NCBI GenBank assembly: GCA_036365455.1
Contig: JAWQUS010000003.1
Location: 5,910,001-5,974,000 of the forward strand
Source of the DNA: Macrosoma leucophasiata
Taxonomy: Eukaryota > Arthropoda > Insecta > Lepidoptera > Hedylidae
DNA length: 64,000 nt
Direction of reading: 5' to 3'
Shown here: piece by piece, positions 1 through 10,882 of the stretch
How the letters are laid out: each line of letters begins with the position of its first letter
How positions within the stretch are numbered: the first letter of the stretch is position 1
Translations under genes and position numbers: made by a program
Notes under the pieces: generated by a model
Seen by the model: only the letters and a program-made list of their open reading frames with translations
Database searches by the model: none
Told to the model about the DNA's origin: nothing

Positions 1-45
1 AATAATAGGATTCTGTTTTTAACTTTTGGTTACGGAACCCCAAAA
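1..45 (+). repeat. 3' end fragment of an ACGGAACCC-type dispersed repeat
   Basis: The window opens inside a repeat whose tail reads TTACGGAACCCCAAAAAA. The same kind of terminus (ACGGAACCCTAAAAA) closes the larger repeat at 58382-59027. No coding content. The following bases up to about 519 hold nothing I can name. Confidence 0.45.
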
Positions 46-519
46 AAGTCTGTGGGTGGGTTCCAGCGATGGTTTTAACAGACATTGTCATTGAGTATGG
101 CATTACCGTTACATATAAACACCCATATCAACGAAGTTTCACTAAAATGGACTCCATAAAGAGGGTTCGCGTAAAAGAGGACAATCGTTCAGTGTTATTG
201 TTTCTATACTATATTTTTATGGATATCTGATATGTGCTGGGTGATAAAACGTGTTGCCTTGACAAAGCGCAATTTTAATGCCTTCTATAAACGCTATCGC
301 GTAATACCTACTTGAACAATGGTGTAAGTAAGATTACATTTTATGTGGATCCCTAAAGTCTTAATAAAAGATTTATACGACTACAAAATGACGCTTACCC
401 ATATCAAACGTACTGTTAACTTTGTTTGCCTAATATACATTATATTTAACTACTTATCATTTAAAAGAAAACAGGATAATATAATCTGATTGGAGTAGGG
501 AAAAACTACCATTAAAGTT
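46..519. other. Unassigned AT-rich sequence
   Basis: No open frame of note, no RNA gene and no recognisable repeat. Confidence 0.5.
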
Positions 520-712
520 GACGCCCGGTTAATCCGGCGGTTTGATTCGAAGGGTCGCGGATTCGATCCCCGCACCGGGATAAATATTTGTATGGCCTAC
601 GGATATTTGTTTCGGGTCTGGGTGTTTGTGTATGTGTTGTATGTGTACAACGGCACCCACGACCCAGGTTTATACCTACTGTGGGACTGTGAGTGTAAGC
701 GTATTTTTTTTT
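520..712 (+). repeat. SINE-A copy 1, tRNA-derived
   Basis: The tRNA-like head has a box A region (CCCGGTTAATCC) and a box B (GATTCGATCC). It is followed by a conserved body that mentions TATTTGTATGGCCTAC and TTTCGGGTCTGGGTGTTTG, and it ends in a T-rich tail after AAGCGTA. Compared with the copies at 22920 and 39744 it lacks about 11 bases in the anticodon-arm region, so it is a retroelement head and not a functional tRNA. The same body recurs at 4731, 8964, 12430, 22920 and 39541. Confidence 0.8.
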
Positions 713-757
713 AATTATACAATGCGTCGTATAGTGTAGGTATCGTATCTATATTGA

Positions 758-840
758 AGTCTCTGGTTTTATGTAGATGTTTATAGGCTACAGTATTCCC
801 TTACCATTAATGTTAACTGTATGCTTGTATGTTACGTGTA
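758..840 (+). repeat. Rep1-related tail relic
   Basis: Old, diverged match to the 3' third of Rep1 (see 16765-17037): TATAGGCTACAG, then TTACCATTAATGTTAACTG, then ATGCTTGT. Similar relics lie near 4183, 16362 and 23465. The stretch 841-1374 holds nothing recognisable; the open frames there are short and mutually overlapping. Confidence 0.45.
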
Positions 841-1374
841 TAATAAACAAGCATACAGTCCATATTACTAGGCGCACAATGCAACGCTTTGCTCCTAATG
901 TTTCCCTTATTTCTTGTAGGTTTTGTTCTCTCATATATTAATACAATAATACAAACACTTACCGATTGAAAATAAAACGAAGCTCCAACAATCCCTGTGA
1001 CTATAATTATGCCAAACGAAAACCGTTGACCCGAATCAAACCAATCTCCAGATCGATACAGATCGTACTGATGTGTGTCCAACTTTACTGGACGAAGAAT
1101 AGAAATAAAAACTAAGATATATCGCTTCCGACCCGACTGTTTATTGCGTTTGGCAAAACTCAAGCCAGTTGTAAATACACTGACGAGCGTATTTGAATAT
1201 AAAGTCGACAAACCGAACAAACGGAGTTTCTTTGTAGCTACAAAATTAAACAACGGACAAAACAAATGAAAGCTCCATTGCTTTCTTTGTTTATATTTGT
1301 GTAAACTTATAGTTTTTTCGTCTCCGCATATTATTATTGTTTTGTATTTACATATAAATAAACATACAATTTAC

Positions 1375-1605
1375 ATGAACCAAGGACAAACACACAAAAA
1401 CCGAAGGTCTAAATGCATATGCGATGCTACCCCGTTAGTAAATTTTGGTTTGCCTCGGTGATTGTCATTTTGGAGCCATACATTGCCATGCCATACCGAA
1501 ACACGATAGTGCTGAATACTATCAAGTAACAGCAGATAGATAGATTAGGTAATACAGGCCTAAGCCTACACCCTCAAGCTCCCAAATTGGTACTGTTACA
1601 CCAGT
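1375..1605 (-). repeat. Rep1 relic
   Basis: Reads on the plus strand as a diverged reverse Rep1: GAAACACGATAGTGCTGAA, then AGATTAGGTAATAC, then a CTCAAGCTCC block. Many substitutions mark it as one of the older copies. 1606-2060 holds nothing I can name. Confidence 0.5.
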
Positions 1606-2062
1606 AGATTGTTTCACATAAAATTATAAGACCATATTATAAATATACCTATTTCTATAATGGTTTATTCAGTTTTCATAACATTAGTAGGTATTCTCGA
1701 CGGAGTGCGCGAAGTTTTTTTGTACGATAGAAATATAACGAGATGAAATAAGTTTTATTGCTAGAGAGACCTAGGGAAATTTCTTTGTCCGATTAACCTA
1801 GAAAAGTATAAACATAATAATATAAGTAGTTAGTAACACCAACTATATTTCATTTGCCACCAAGTGTTTTTCTTATATTATTGGGAGTAGAGAAAGTTGA
1901 GGGCGTAGGTATAAGGTTAACGTTTACCTACCATTATTATATCGTCTCTTTCAATAAGAGAGCGTTGCTGATGTAGTTCTATTTTTATCAATTATTATTT
2001 AAACTTTCTAATAGATTCAATACGAAGTATTAGCAATTCCATCATTAACTTTTGTTAAGTAA

Positions 2063-2650
2063 AGAAGGTGGCAAACAAGCATGCGGTTCATATTGATGTT
2101 AAGTGATGACTGCAGCCTATAGTCACCCACACAAAAACGAAAGGTCAAAATGATGATGCGTACCCTTGAGACCTTAGCTGTTATGTCTCTGTGATAGTTA
2201 TTACGAGGCCACACATTACCATCTAACTGGAACGTGATTTTTAAAAGAGCCGACTGTGTTTTTTCCGGCAAGTTTTTCTCAGATCATATTGGCCTTTGGA
2301 ACTTGGTGAATGACAAAGAATGACTCTTTTTCTTTTCTTTTTACTCTTTGTTATCAGTTTGTAAAGGGGAAAAGAGACATTCTACTGATATACTTTTACA
2401 TTAATTTATTACATTTAGTTTTATCTTAGTGATATTCTTGACTTTACATATATTTTTTATCTTGTTTGACATGTTTATCAATTGTTATTCGCTTTAATTT
2501 ATTTTGTTTGTTTTTGACGTGTCATAAGAGGTGCCTGTCACCCTAAATGAATAAATGAGTTTCTGATTCTGATTCTGATTCTGATAGTGTTGAACACTAC
2601 CATTTGTCGTTAGACAGATTAGATAATGCAGTGGTGCCGGTTCATGTCAC
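2063..2650 (-). repeat. Rep1 copy, interrupted by a LINE-type 3' tail
   Basis: The outer parts, 2063-2245 and about 2586-2650, are the two halves of one reverse Rep1 (AAGTGATGACTGCAGCC at the left, GTGTTGAACACTACCA at the right). The centre, about 2246-2585, is unrelated: AT-rich sequence ending in GAATAAATGAGTTTC followed by four TGATTC-type hexamers. That looks like a LINE 3' end with a short tandem-repeat tail. Confidence 0.6.
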
Positions 2651-2756
2651 AAATTAACTTTACTGATGCATAATGCAATATCCATTTGAATACAGTATAA
2701 ATAAAAGTTAATATTTTCTGTTAAAAGTAAAAGAAGAAGTCTGCTGAAAGTTACCT

Positions 2757-3021
2757 TTGGTAGAGCTCCAGTGACGGAGCTCGCGGGCGTAGGCACCACT
2801 GCATTACCAAATATACTTGCCGCTAAATGGTAGTGTTCCTCACTATCACGTTCCGTACGGCCCTGTTATTTCCGGCACAGAGGCATAACACCTCAGGCCT
2901 CAGGAGTGGTAACGCATGTGCATTTTGACCTTGATCTTTGTTTAGGTGCCTATAGGCTGCAGCTATCACTTAACATCAATGTTAACTGCACGCTTGTTTG
3001 CTTCTTCCATTACATAAAAAA
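2757..3021 (+). repeat. Rep1 copy
   Basis: Nearly complete forward copy. It starts GGTAGAGCTCCAGTGACGG, carries the central CTGTTATTTCCGGCACAG and GCCTCAGGAGTGGTAACG blocks, and ends CTTCCATTACATAAAAAAG. A poly(A)-like end after CCATTACAT recurs in most copies. Confidence 0.8.
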
Positions 3022-3352
3022 GTATGGCAATAATATCTACGAATTTCATTACATATCAACGGCCTCCAATCAATCACCGTCATAATACAACATATTCTTT
3101 CCCCCTACATGGTGCGCTACTTAACCCTGCAACCCCACAATATCTCAAAGATCGCTTTAACTATTAACGTTTCCATCACCCTCATAAACTTCATTCCTTT
3201 GAACATATTTCCCAAAATGCTTCCGTACATGATTCCCGTTTTTATCATAAATCGGTTTCTGTTGAAATAGAACGCCTTTGAAGTTGTTCACCTACGAGTA
3301 TCACAATAAGATAGGCTCAAACCATTGTATTATTTAGAACCAAGTCAGAACG
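3022..3352. other. Unassigned
   Basis: No gene or repeat recognised. C-rich and A-rich short runs only. Confidence 0.4.
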
Positions 3353-3427
3353 ATCGCCAATCCGACTGCCAAGCGTGGCGATTATGGTATATTCTCCCCT
3401 AATGATGCACACCACTGTTGTGGGCGT
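3353..3427 (+). repeat. LINE-tail relic shared with 63186-63275
   Basis: GCCAATCCG, then GCGATTATG, then ATATTCTCCCCTAATGA and finally GCGTCTTT match the block at 63186-63275 in the same order. There the sequence continues into a (GAT)n tail, so this is probably a 3' end fragment of a non-LTR element. Confidence 0.5.
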
Positions 3428-3588
3428 CTTTTTTATGTAATGAAAGTGGCAAACAGGCATGCAGTTCACATTGATGTTAAGTGATGACTGCAGCCTATAG
3501 ACACTTACACAAAGACCAGACATCAAAATGCAGTTACCACACCTGAGGCCTAAGGTGTTATGTCTCTGTGCTGGAAATTACAGCGTCT
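3428..3588 (-). repeat. Rep1 copy, 5'-truncated
   Basis: TTTTTTATGTAATGAAAGTG then CAGTTCACATTGATGTTAAG and GGCCTAAGGTGTTATG: a reverse copy that stops after GGAAATTACAG and joins a LINE-like tail. Confidence 0.7.
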
Positions 3589-3800
3589 ATGGGGTAGGCT
3601 TTGTCCAAACGTGGACGTCGATGATGATGATGAAGTCAGTGGGTTTTACGTAACTCTACGACTTTTCATTTACCGGTTTAAGGTTCCGTACCTTCAAAGG
3701 GAAAACGGTACCTTTATAGGAACCTTACCGTACCTTTTTGTGCGTATTACGATCGCTGCGCTGGAGCAAATGGATGGTCAAAGTCACTTTATTTTTTAGG
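3589..3800 (+). repeat. LINE 3' tail with (GAT)n plus a GGTTCCGTACC-type fragment
   Basis: The sequence GTGGACGTCGATGATGATGA is a typical lepidopteran non-LTR 3' terminus. Just downstream, AAGGTTCCGTACC and a later GGAACCTTACCGTACC are inverted relative to each other, as in the GGTTCCG repeat family. No usable coding frame. Confidence 0.4.
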
Positions 3801-3894
3801 GTTCGACCTATGTCCATATTATATTTCATCACAATCAGCGCAGCAATATGGACGCGTAAGCGTGTAAGTCAGTCATACGGAGTAAGCGTTGAGT

Positions 3895-3985
3895 TCCAAT
3901 GAGCTCGACGACATAGGCAGCATCGCATTATATAATTTACTTGCCTGTGTCCTATTCCAATTATATGGCTCTGTAATTTCCGGAA
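3895..3985 (+). repeat. Rep1 relic
   Basis: GAGCTCGACG, GCATTATATAATTTACTTGC and CTCTGTAATTTCCGG follow the Rep1 order. The copy is cut off where the next repeat starts. Confidence 0.5.
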
Positions 3986-4002
3986 AATATGCCCAGCGGG
4001 TT

Positions 4003-4143
4003 GGCCACTAACCCCCCACCCACCTCCACCAATCCGCATTGGAGCAGCATGGTAGAGTAAGCTCCAGGCCTCCCCCCAAAAAGGGGAGAGACTCGTGCCC
4101 AGCAGTGGGACATATAATGGGTTGCCATTATTATTATTATTTA
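4003..4143 (+). repeat. Repeat D copy 1, non-LTR tail with (ATT)n
   Basis: Starts GGTTGGCCACTAACC and runs through CCAATCCGCATTGGAGCAGC, CTCCAGGCCTCC, and CGTGCCCAGCAGTGGGAC to an (ATT)n tail. A second copy is nested in SINE-B at 46043-46209. The CCCAGCAGTGGGAC block with a triplet tail is typical of lepidopteran non-LTR 3' ends. Confidence 0.65.
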
Positions 4144-4182
4144 TGCCCAATAATTTGAGTCTCAGCACAACACATTTTCATC

Positions 4183-4350
4183 GAAATCTCTGGTTTTTAT
4201 ATTGATATTTATAGGTATTACTTGTTTTTATCTAAATTTATTTGGAGGCTTTTGTCCACTGGAGGATATGTCAGCCCCATCATATCCTAGGTATTACTTA
4301 CCATCGATGTGAACTGTATGTATGCCACTTCCTGATACAGAAAGTAACTT
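4183..4350 (+). repeat. Rep1-related tail relic
   Basis: CTCTGGTTTTTATATTGATA and later GTATTACTTACCATCGATG then GTGAACTGTATG follow the order of old Rep1 3' ends. Heavily diverged. Confidence 0.35.
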
Positions 4351-4730
4351 TCGTATTTATAATATTAGTATGAATTTAAAGGTTGGCTCAGTACATTCAA
4401 CTAAACAATAGGTATTGTTATTACCCAGAAATAACTGACAAGAAAAAACGAAGAAAAAACCTTTTTCTTCAAATGATCAAATATTTCTTTCGGGCTATCA
4501 GATAAGAAAGTAATTATTTAATTGACCTCGCCTCTTTGAAGTTCATTTGAAAAATGGTAAGAGATTAACAAAGTTCTAATCTTAGTACCGTAAATAAAAA
4601 CGAAAAAAAGAACTACAATTTTGTTACATATTTTAGTGCTGTGAATACTTACATCAGAGAGATACCTTCTTTATATTTTAATGCTTTTAATTTAAATGCT
4701 AAACAAATCTTTGAGCTTTAGAAATAAATG
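4351..4730. other. Unassigned AT-rich sequence
   Basis: Nothing recognised. Confidence 0.5.
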
Positions 4731-4916
4731 AATACGCTTACACTGACAGCCCCACACTTGGTACATATAAACCTGTATCGTAGGTATCGTTGTATACACA
4801 CAACACATGCACAAACACCCAGACCCGAAAAAGCAATGCAAATATTTGTCCCGGTACGGGGATCGAACCCTACGAATCAAACGGTCATCTCGCACCGCAA
4901 GATTAACTGGATCGCA
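4731..4916 (-). repeat. SINE-A copy 2
   Basis: Reverse copy. The tail (AATACGCTTACACTGACAGC on plus) is at the left, the body includes ACACCCAGACCCGAAAAA, and the degraded tRNA-like head ends near CGCACCGCAAGATTAACTGG. Confidence 0.75.
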
Positions 4917-6861
4917 AAGGGTTTTTGGATTTGAAAAGAGGAACCTGGGCAATTAGGAAATTGTTAAGTTTACAATTTTTTTTATTTAGACGGGATTGAG
5001 GTCACAGTAGTCCACAACCAACAAAAAACATATCTGACGATTCTGACGTACTACAGTAAATATTTACGGCAGGTCTTTCTGAGTGTCAATCTAACCGCAA
5101 TCGTACACACGCGTATTTTGGTTTGTCTATTGGAACATTTTCACCACACGGTGGTGCGACTCCATGGTGTCCCGGTGAGAGCACGTGAGAAAATATTCGA
5201 ATTAATAAAATACTCTGTATACTCATGATATCAATTTATTTTCTTTTATTAATCACCTCTCAATTTCTTTTCATGGAACGGAAGTTAGTAATGTTAAATA
5301 AGTCTACAGAGTCACGTTTTACTGCCGTATTAAATTTTATGGTTTTGCTTTGTGGTCCACAAAACATCGTTAAAAGTGTTTTTATGTGGTACAGTTTACC
5401 GCGTATTTTTTATCCTAAAAGTTGGTTGTCACAGGTTGTTTGTAAGTTCAAGTAAGAATCAATCACGCTGAGAAATTGGCGCTGTGACAATACTGACTAA
5501 CTTGATTACATTCCGAGAGCTGGTGTTTTCTTATAAATGGTCGCCCAAATAAATGAATGTTACGACTAGGGTTGTCAACCTCACTTTGTGATATAGTGTC
5601 CTGCTATCTTAGGTGCCTAACAACGATAATCTTAAAATATTTTATAGAAGGTGAAATTGCTTTAATTTACAAAAATCAATCTCTATTTTCATAGCTTTAA
5701 GAATTTTTCTAAACTATGTTACGCAGTGCTGTCAAACCTATCAAAGACATCTCAAAATAAATAATATTTTTTTATTAATTCCCTTTCTACTATATTTATA
5801 TACTCTACTATATTTTTATTGGTACTGAATCCGATCCAACCTTTTTAAAACCAAATATCTATCTATATGTAGTCTAAAAAAAGTTGGCAACCCTAGCTAC
5901 GACGTCCAATGTTCTTGTTGCCAGTCAGTTAATATGCTGCGGGAATAACGGGTGCTTTCAAATTTAAGGGTGCCCAAGAGAGACTACGCTTCACTAATTT
6001 GCCGTTTTGTGCTTCGGTGAACATTTTCGTAACAATGAACAAAACAATTTTGTAATGCAATATTTTTGCTACGGAGAAAATAAGAGTTACATTTGATCGA
6101 GTGATACATTTTAAATTGGAACTCAACGTTGTTATTGATGTATCATTAAAGATACCTACTTGCAGCTACCATAGTGATGATATAATATGTACTCCATCAC
6201 ATTTTGAAGTAGGTATACACTTGTGCTATTTCTTTTTAATATTGAAAGGAAATGAAATTCTATGTGAGTGGTATATCTTTAAAATACTTTAAACAGTTTG
6301 TATTATCAAGTGACTGAAGATTTAAAAAAGACAGAACGACCACTAGTGAGCCTATGTCCTTTCTTAGGGTTCGAACTACCTTCATGTTGAAATCAGCTAA
6401 ACATTTTGATGTATTGACATTTTGATCAAGGCACCTGGATGTAGATTTAAAATTAAATGAAAAAATTCCATGGTAAATATTATTATATATCTACAAAGAT
6501 TAACAATATATCAAAATTGTATACAATGTGGATGTCACACAAAGTTCAATATTATCTATATTGTACTTTCATTTAAACCTTTACACAAATATAGATACGT
6601 ACCTAGAAGGTACTTGTGATCTACATCAACAAAGTTCGAGTTTACCAACTTCAGTTATCCGGATTAAGCGAAAACTAGTTTAAAATTGAGATTCTGGGGA
6701 GATTTGGATCAAACCGTCTAAGCGCTTTGGAAATGCTAAAGTCTATCAACCTACTGTAATAGGTTACCGTCAATACGTATGACTGTATATTTATCACTAT
6801 GACTGTTTTAAAGTACTAATCGCGAGTAGGTACCGTCGCATGTACTATAAAGGAAGTTTTT
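4917..6861. other. Unassigned AT-rich sequence
   Basis: Almost 2 kb without a recognisable gene or repeat. Several 60-80 residue open frames exist (for example 5225-5455 plus and 5929-6126 minus), but none shows a family signature, and such lengths are expected by chance at this base composition. If a host intron or intergenic spacer survives in this window, this is one of the cleanest pieces of it. Confidence 0.4.
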
Positions 6862-7665
6862 TTGGCATCATCATCATCACTGGTCTTCGCGCGCACCATT
6901 CGCGCGACGCGGTTGCAGCACCGGGGCATCCCCCTTTGCTGCAGCTTCTTCTGCCCTGCGGCTGCAGGGCGGCGTTTGGCACCCCCTTGAGGGCTGTGAT
7001 GGAGAAGGTGGGCACTGTGGACTCGTGTCACCATGGTGTTGGCATCCAGGTCCGACTGCGCTCTCAACCTCTTCTCTATTGTCGGTGGTTGCAGCGGGCT
7101 TCTTCGGCACTCAGCTGCAACACCAAAGGGTGGCGGGCGTCCCCACCAAGATGACGACGCCCACAGTTATACGGCGCAACCACTGCCCTGGCTCTAGCTG
7201 GGCTTATGGCCGCGCCCCAGGGGAGAATTTCCTTCACCCGGGTCTCCAACCCAGGTTGGGTGATATCAGTCCTACCTATCAGCAGGTCAGATCGAGTCAA
7301 ACTCTCTAGCGCTGCGGGTCGCGTAACGCGGGGTCGGACCTAACTACCAACTAACGCCGGAGCAGTGAGGATTTCGCGTGGGAGAGGTCTCCCATCAGGA
7401 GGCCTACTGTGCAGTGGGGCAAATCCATGGAGGTGCTCGTGTGGCCCATTCTCGGCGCTGTCATACATGCCGCGTGCAAGACGTGCCACGAACTCCTTCA
7501 CGGATTCACACGCAGGTCCCGTGCTATGACGTCATTGCGAACGTACCTCCCCGCGTTGGCAATAAATCGGAGATACACGTTCTGTTGAGTCTGAAGCTAT
7601 TTATGCTGCGTCGCAGAGCACAGTGCATGCTGTTACGCATATTGCTGGTGTCAAGTTGATTCAAT
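6862..7665 (-). pseudogene. Decayed Jockey-type LINE, reverse transcriptase C-terminal region
   Basis: A GC-rich island in AT-rich surroundings. On the minus strand, from about 7620 down to 7510, one frame reads QTQQNVYLRFIANAGRYVRN followed by DVIARDLRV. This matches the signature downstream of the RT domain in Jockey-clade elements, where 'LQ..QN..LR.I..AP.YVRN' is followed by a D-L block. The frame then shifts near 7515 and continues as a track reading KEFVARLARGMYDSA to about 7350. Stops follow, and a last open stretch (7076-7300) has no family signature. The element ends at a (GAT)n run near 6870. Both frameshifts and stops are present, so it is dead. The clade assignment is inferred from the motif; the GC-rich 3' part could belong to a different element. 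Confidence 0.55.
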
Positions 7666-8303
7666 AAGTCAAACAATATTTTCGTATTTGTTCAGAAAGC
7701 AGCGTAAAAGTTAGAATCAGGCAGTCAGTTTTTTTTTTTTTAATTTTATAGACAAGACGTTTTACCACCATCTCATCTGATGGAAAGTAAAGATGTGGCT
7801 GAAGATGAAGCACGCTTGTCTAGAAGGTACCAGTCAGTCAATTATTTAATATGTCAGTCAAGTGAGTCATTGTCAGTAATTCGAGTAAAGCGAAGGCTGC
7901 TTTACCAGAATATTTACAATGAAGTTTTGGAGGTAACTTGAAAGACCGTGTGTTCGCACTGTTCTTCTATTTCATTATACACGGGCACTGTAATAAACCT
8001 ATATGAAATAAAATGCAACAAACTTTATTCAATATAACTCAGAAATACACCAAGAAAATGAAATAAAATAAGAACACCACACGTCTCCTTCAAACTTCCC
8101 GCAAAAATATCGCAAATTATGTTCATCACCTGCGAAAGGAAATTCATCGACAAACGAATAGTTCTCCAGCTACACTCATTTAGCGATTTCCTGGGATCTT
8201 CATCAGGTTGTGAGTCGACCTCATGAGGGCCCTGCTTACGTTTCGTATACCGGTACGATCACCAATTTACCCCGATGCCTATGTCGGTATAAAAATATTA
8301 CCT
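7666..8303. other. Unassigned
   Basis: Contains a poly(T) run near 7730 and otherwise nothing recognised. Confidence 0.4.
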
Positions 8304-8510
8304 ACTAGCTGATGCCCGCAGCTTCGCCCTCGTGGATGTCGTTTTATAAATAAATAAGAAGCCTATGTTCTTTCTCAAAGTCAGCTCTATCTCTGTACCA
8401 AATTTCATTAAAATTGGTTTAGTCGTTTGGACGTGAAAAGGTAACAGACAGACAGACAGACAGACAGAGTTACTTTCGCATTTATAATATTAGTGGGGAT
8501 TAAAAAGTAA
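8304..8510 (+). repeat. Repeat E copy 1 (CCCGC-GCTTCGCCC type)
   Basis: Begins CTACTAGCTGATGCCCGCAG, continues with GCTTCGCCCTCGTGGATG, then ACCAAATTTCATTAAAATTG, a (CAGA)n run, and ends TTCGCATTTATAATATTAGT. The reverse of the same unit is at 43555-43752, so the borders are supported by two copies. Probably a non-autonomous element; class not assigned. Confidence 0.7.
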
Positions 8511-8963
8511 AAATAAAAATAAGCTAAAGCGCAGTACCATATTATCCTGAACCCCGCGACAGGGCGTGACATTTTTTCACCCGTCGTCTGACACTAACGG
8601 TCCATTCCTTTCGCGCGATATAAATTGTAAAGGGCGATGTTATCGTTTAACCCTTGCCGTAATTAACCTAATTTGCAACAAAAAAAAAATACTTTTCCTG
8701 AAAAATTTTGCGCGATAAAATTTTAACTCATAAATTTCTCCTATTAAAAATAAGCTGTGTAAAAATGATTAATCGTATCGAACGACTATCGACAATTATA
8801 CATATAACTTTAAATTGAATGTTATTAAAATAGACATTAATATTCTCATTGCTCTAGAACCTTACGTACTGCAGTATGAAATGATTTCACCCCTAACTAA
8901 CTTGTTTTATTCGGATAAAAATTATTAGTAAATTAATTACAAAATGTAAAGTATTTTACAATT
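8511..8963. other. Unassigned AT-rich sequence
   Basis: Nothing recognised. Confidence 0.5.
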
Positions 8964-9152
8964 TACTTGGTCCAGTGCATGCGTGACGAACACTTGACTC
9001 TAGGGTTACGGGTTCGACCCATGGCACTCACATTTGTATGGCCTATAAATATTTGTTTCGGATCTGGGTGTTTGTTTATGTAGTGTTTGTGTACAACGGC
9101 ACCACGATACAGGTTACATCTGAATTGGGACTTTGATTGTAAGCATATTCAA
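8964..9152 (+). repeat. SINE-A copy 3
   Basis: Body and tail are clear (TTTGTATGGCCTATAAATAT, GGATCTGGGTGTTTG, TGTAAGCATATTC). The tRNA-like head is diverged but keeps ACGGGTTCGACCC as box B. Confidence 0.75.
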
Positions 9153-10025
9153 TTTTTCATCTATGTATAGTAATAGGTATAAACGTAGGTAAATACATAA
9201 AACTTAACAAGTATTTGCGTTTTAATTTACCTCTGGCTTGTATGATGGCTTGGAGCAAACCAACGTAGACATTGCACGCATCTGTTTATTTTCACTTCAA
9301 TAAAAATATGAAAGAAATTGATCCTTGCAAATACGCAAATAGCAGCTGATTAAATCAGTACAAAAAATGTCCTCGACACATAACAACACTTAACAGGCTT
9401 AAAACATGCCTTGCTAAGGTTTCAGTTGTCGCGTGCATCACAAAAGATATTTTTACTCGTAAATCAGTGTCACGGGCAACCGTGCAAATAAAAATTAGCG
9501 GGTAGGGGAAAATGCCGTGAAAAATCGCATTTCTTGATTATTATCCTGACGCTTACGCTTTGCTGTTCGACAAAATTGCTTGTGGATTACAGTTTATTTA
9601 ACTTAGTTTATTTAACGTATTGTGTACATTTTGTGAGAAGTTATTAGGTTTGCGCATTGCTTATCCCCTTTAGGTTGAGAGTTTTTGCTATTTTTATTAC
9701 ACATAAAGAAATTTACCAAATATTTACAATTTGGTAAAAGGAAAAAACAACCAGTTTACTTTGAAACCTGAATATTACTGTTTCTCATCATCATTTTAGC
9801 GGTCCATTGTTTAATCAAGAACCTTCCCCAAAGCTGTCTACAATGACTCATCCTGGGATATCCGTAACCGAACCTTAACCGTTGTTCTGGCTATTCGCTA
9901 TGAAGTCGAGTTTCCTTATCGGTGGTCTACTTGCGCTTTGTATTCCAAAGTCAGCCACCTAAGAACCGTTGTACATCAACGGACGTCAGTTTTTTTGTGT
10001 TATTATTGACTACTGTCACTTGAGT
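9153..10025. other. Unassigned sequence
   Basis: No recognised gene or repeat family. 9826-10000 is less AT-rich and may be an unidentified repeat. Confidence 0.4.
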
Positions 10026-10160
10026 TTAGTTATTCAATTCAATTCAATTCAAATCATTTATTGCTTGCCACAAGAATATTACAAGTTATCTTAAACTATT
10101 ACTTAAATAATATTGCCTATGACACCCCGCAGGGGCATCGCAAATTTGGAGGATGACGAT
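10026..10160 (-). repeat. LINE 3'-end-like relic
   Basis: AATTCAATTCAATTCAA, CATTTATTGCTTGCCACAAG and CACCCCGCAGGGGCATCGC resemble the block at 54836-54935 (TCTTTATTGCACAATGTAAG, then GCCGCAGGGCATAC). Such blocks are commonly the reverse of lepidopteran LINE 3' ends. Family and strand are inferred. Confidence 0.35.
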
Positions 10161-10293
10161 TATAATTACATTAACATAATAAATTCAATTGCACTACATA
10201 ATTAAATAATTCTATATAATACGAGTATGTTGTCTTCCTATCTTCTTATATCAAATATTCTCATTTAAAAATTCGTGGGTGCTATTAGTAGCA

Positions 10294-10556
10294 CCAACCA
10301 ATTTTCTCGAACCAGTTAACAAGCATAGTTGGTAATAGATGGCGCTGCTGCTACCATAAAGCAATGCAATAGATGTGAAGGAAAGATTTGACAAATCGGG
10401 CAGGACTTCAGTAGCTCAATTGGAAGAGCGGCTGGACTAGATTCCCAGTAGGCCGCGAGTTCGAGTCTCGCCTGAAGTCAAATTTTTCTTTCCATTTTTC
10501 TTTAAAAATAAAATATATTTCACAAGCATGTGTTAATGCGAAATAATATAAAACAA
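10294..10556 (+). repeat. SINE-B copy 1 with internal tRNA-like unit
   Basis: The leader (from AGCATAGTTGGTAATAGATG) leads into a tRNA-like unit at about 10406-10480. Its acceptor arms GACTTCA and TGAAGTC pair perfectly, D-stem GCTC pairs with GAGC, and T-stem GCGAG pairs with CTCGC. Box A is TAGCTCAATTGG and box B is GAGTTCGAGTC. The anticodon stem is imperfect, so a working tRNA is unlikely. The AT-rich 3' part ends AATAATATAAAACAA. Near-matching 9-base flanks (TTAGTAGCA at 10285 and TTAGTAACA at 10557) may be a target duplication. Other copies: 45255, 45824, 62834 and 62943. Confidence 0.75.
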
Positions 10557-10882
10557 TTAGTAACATTTATCTAATAGTTTTTTTTTCAGTTGTCTAATTG
10601 AAAATAATTTTAGCTTTGTAAATTCGGAGGATTGACCCTGGTACTTTGGTATTCCAATTAATTTTCGAACAGAATCGTTGTGCTTTGCAAATAACATTGT
10701 TCTTTATGCCAACTGACTGATATCACACAAATACCAATGGCCATAGCAGATGCGTTATCCTCCTTTTTTAATACAAGCCTGGGTTGCACCACGATATTTG
10801 TTAAGGTTAAAGTTCTTGTAACATCCTTCTCTAACTTTAACAGATTTCTTTAAGTTAGAGAAGGATGTGAAATGTTACAATA

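Noticed and set aside
520..590. Possible tRNA gene
   Set aside because: The SINE-A head has boxes A and B but an incomplete cloverleaf and a conserved non-tRNA body; it is a SINE.
3869..4168. 99-residue minus frame, similar to 46034-46291
   Set aside because: Both are antisense readings of repeat D with its (ATT)n tail giving poly-N; not a gene.
5225..5455. 76-residue frame ending at a GTAAG, a possible exon with splice donor
   Set aside because: No acceptor AG in the pyrimidine-rich stretch upstream, no family signature, and the length is compatible with chance.
8446..8468. Short-period CAGA repeats considered as a CRISPR-like or satellite array
   Set aside because: Simple tetranucleotide run inside repeat E, recurring at 43590 and 58950; no spacers. 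No CRISPR array anywhere in the window, as expected for an animal genome.
10406..10480. Possible functional tRNA gene
   Set aside because: Acceptor, D and T arms fold, but the anticodon stem does not, and the unit is embedded in a repeated element.
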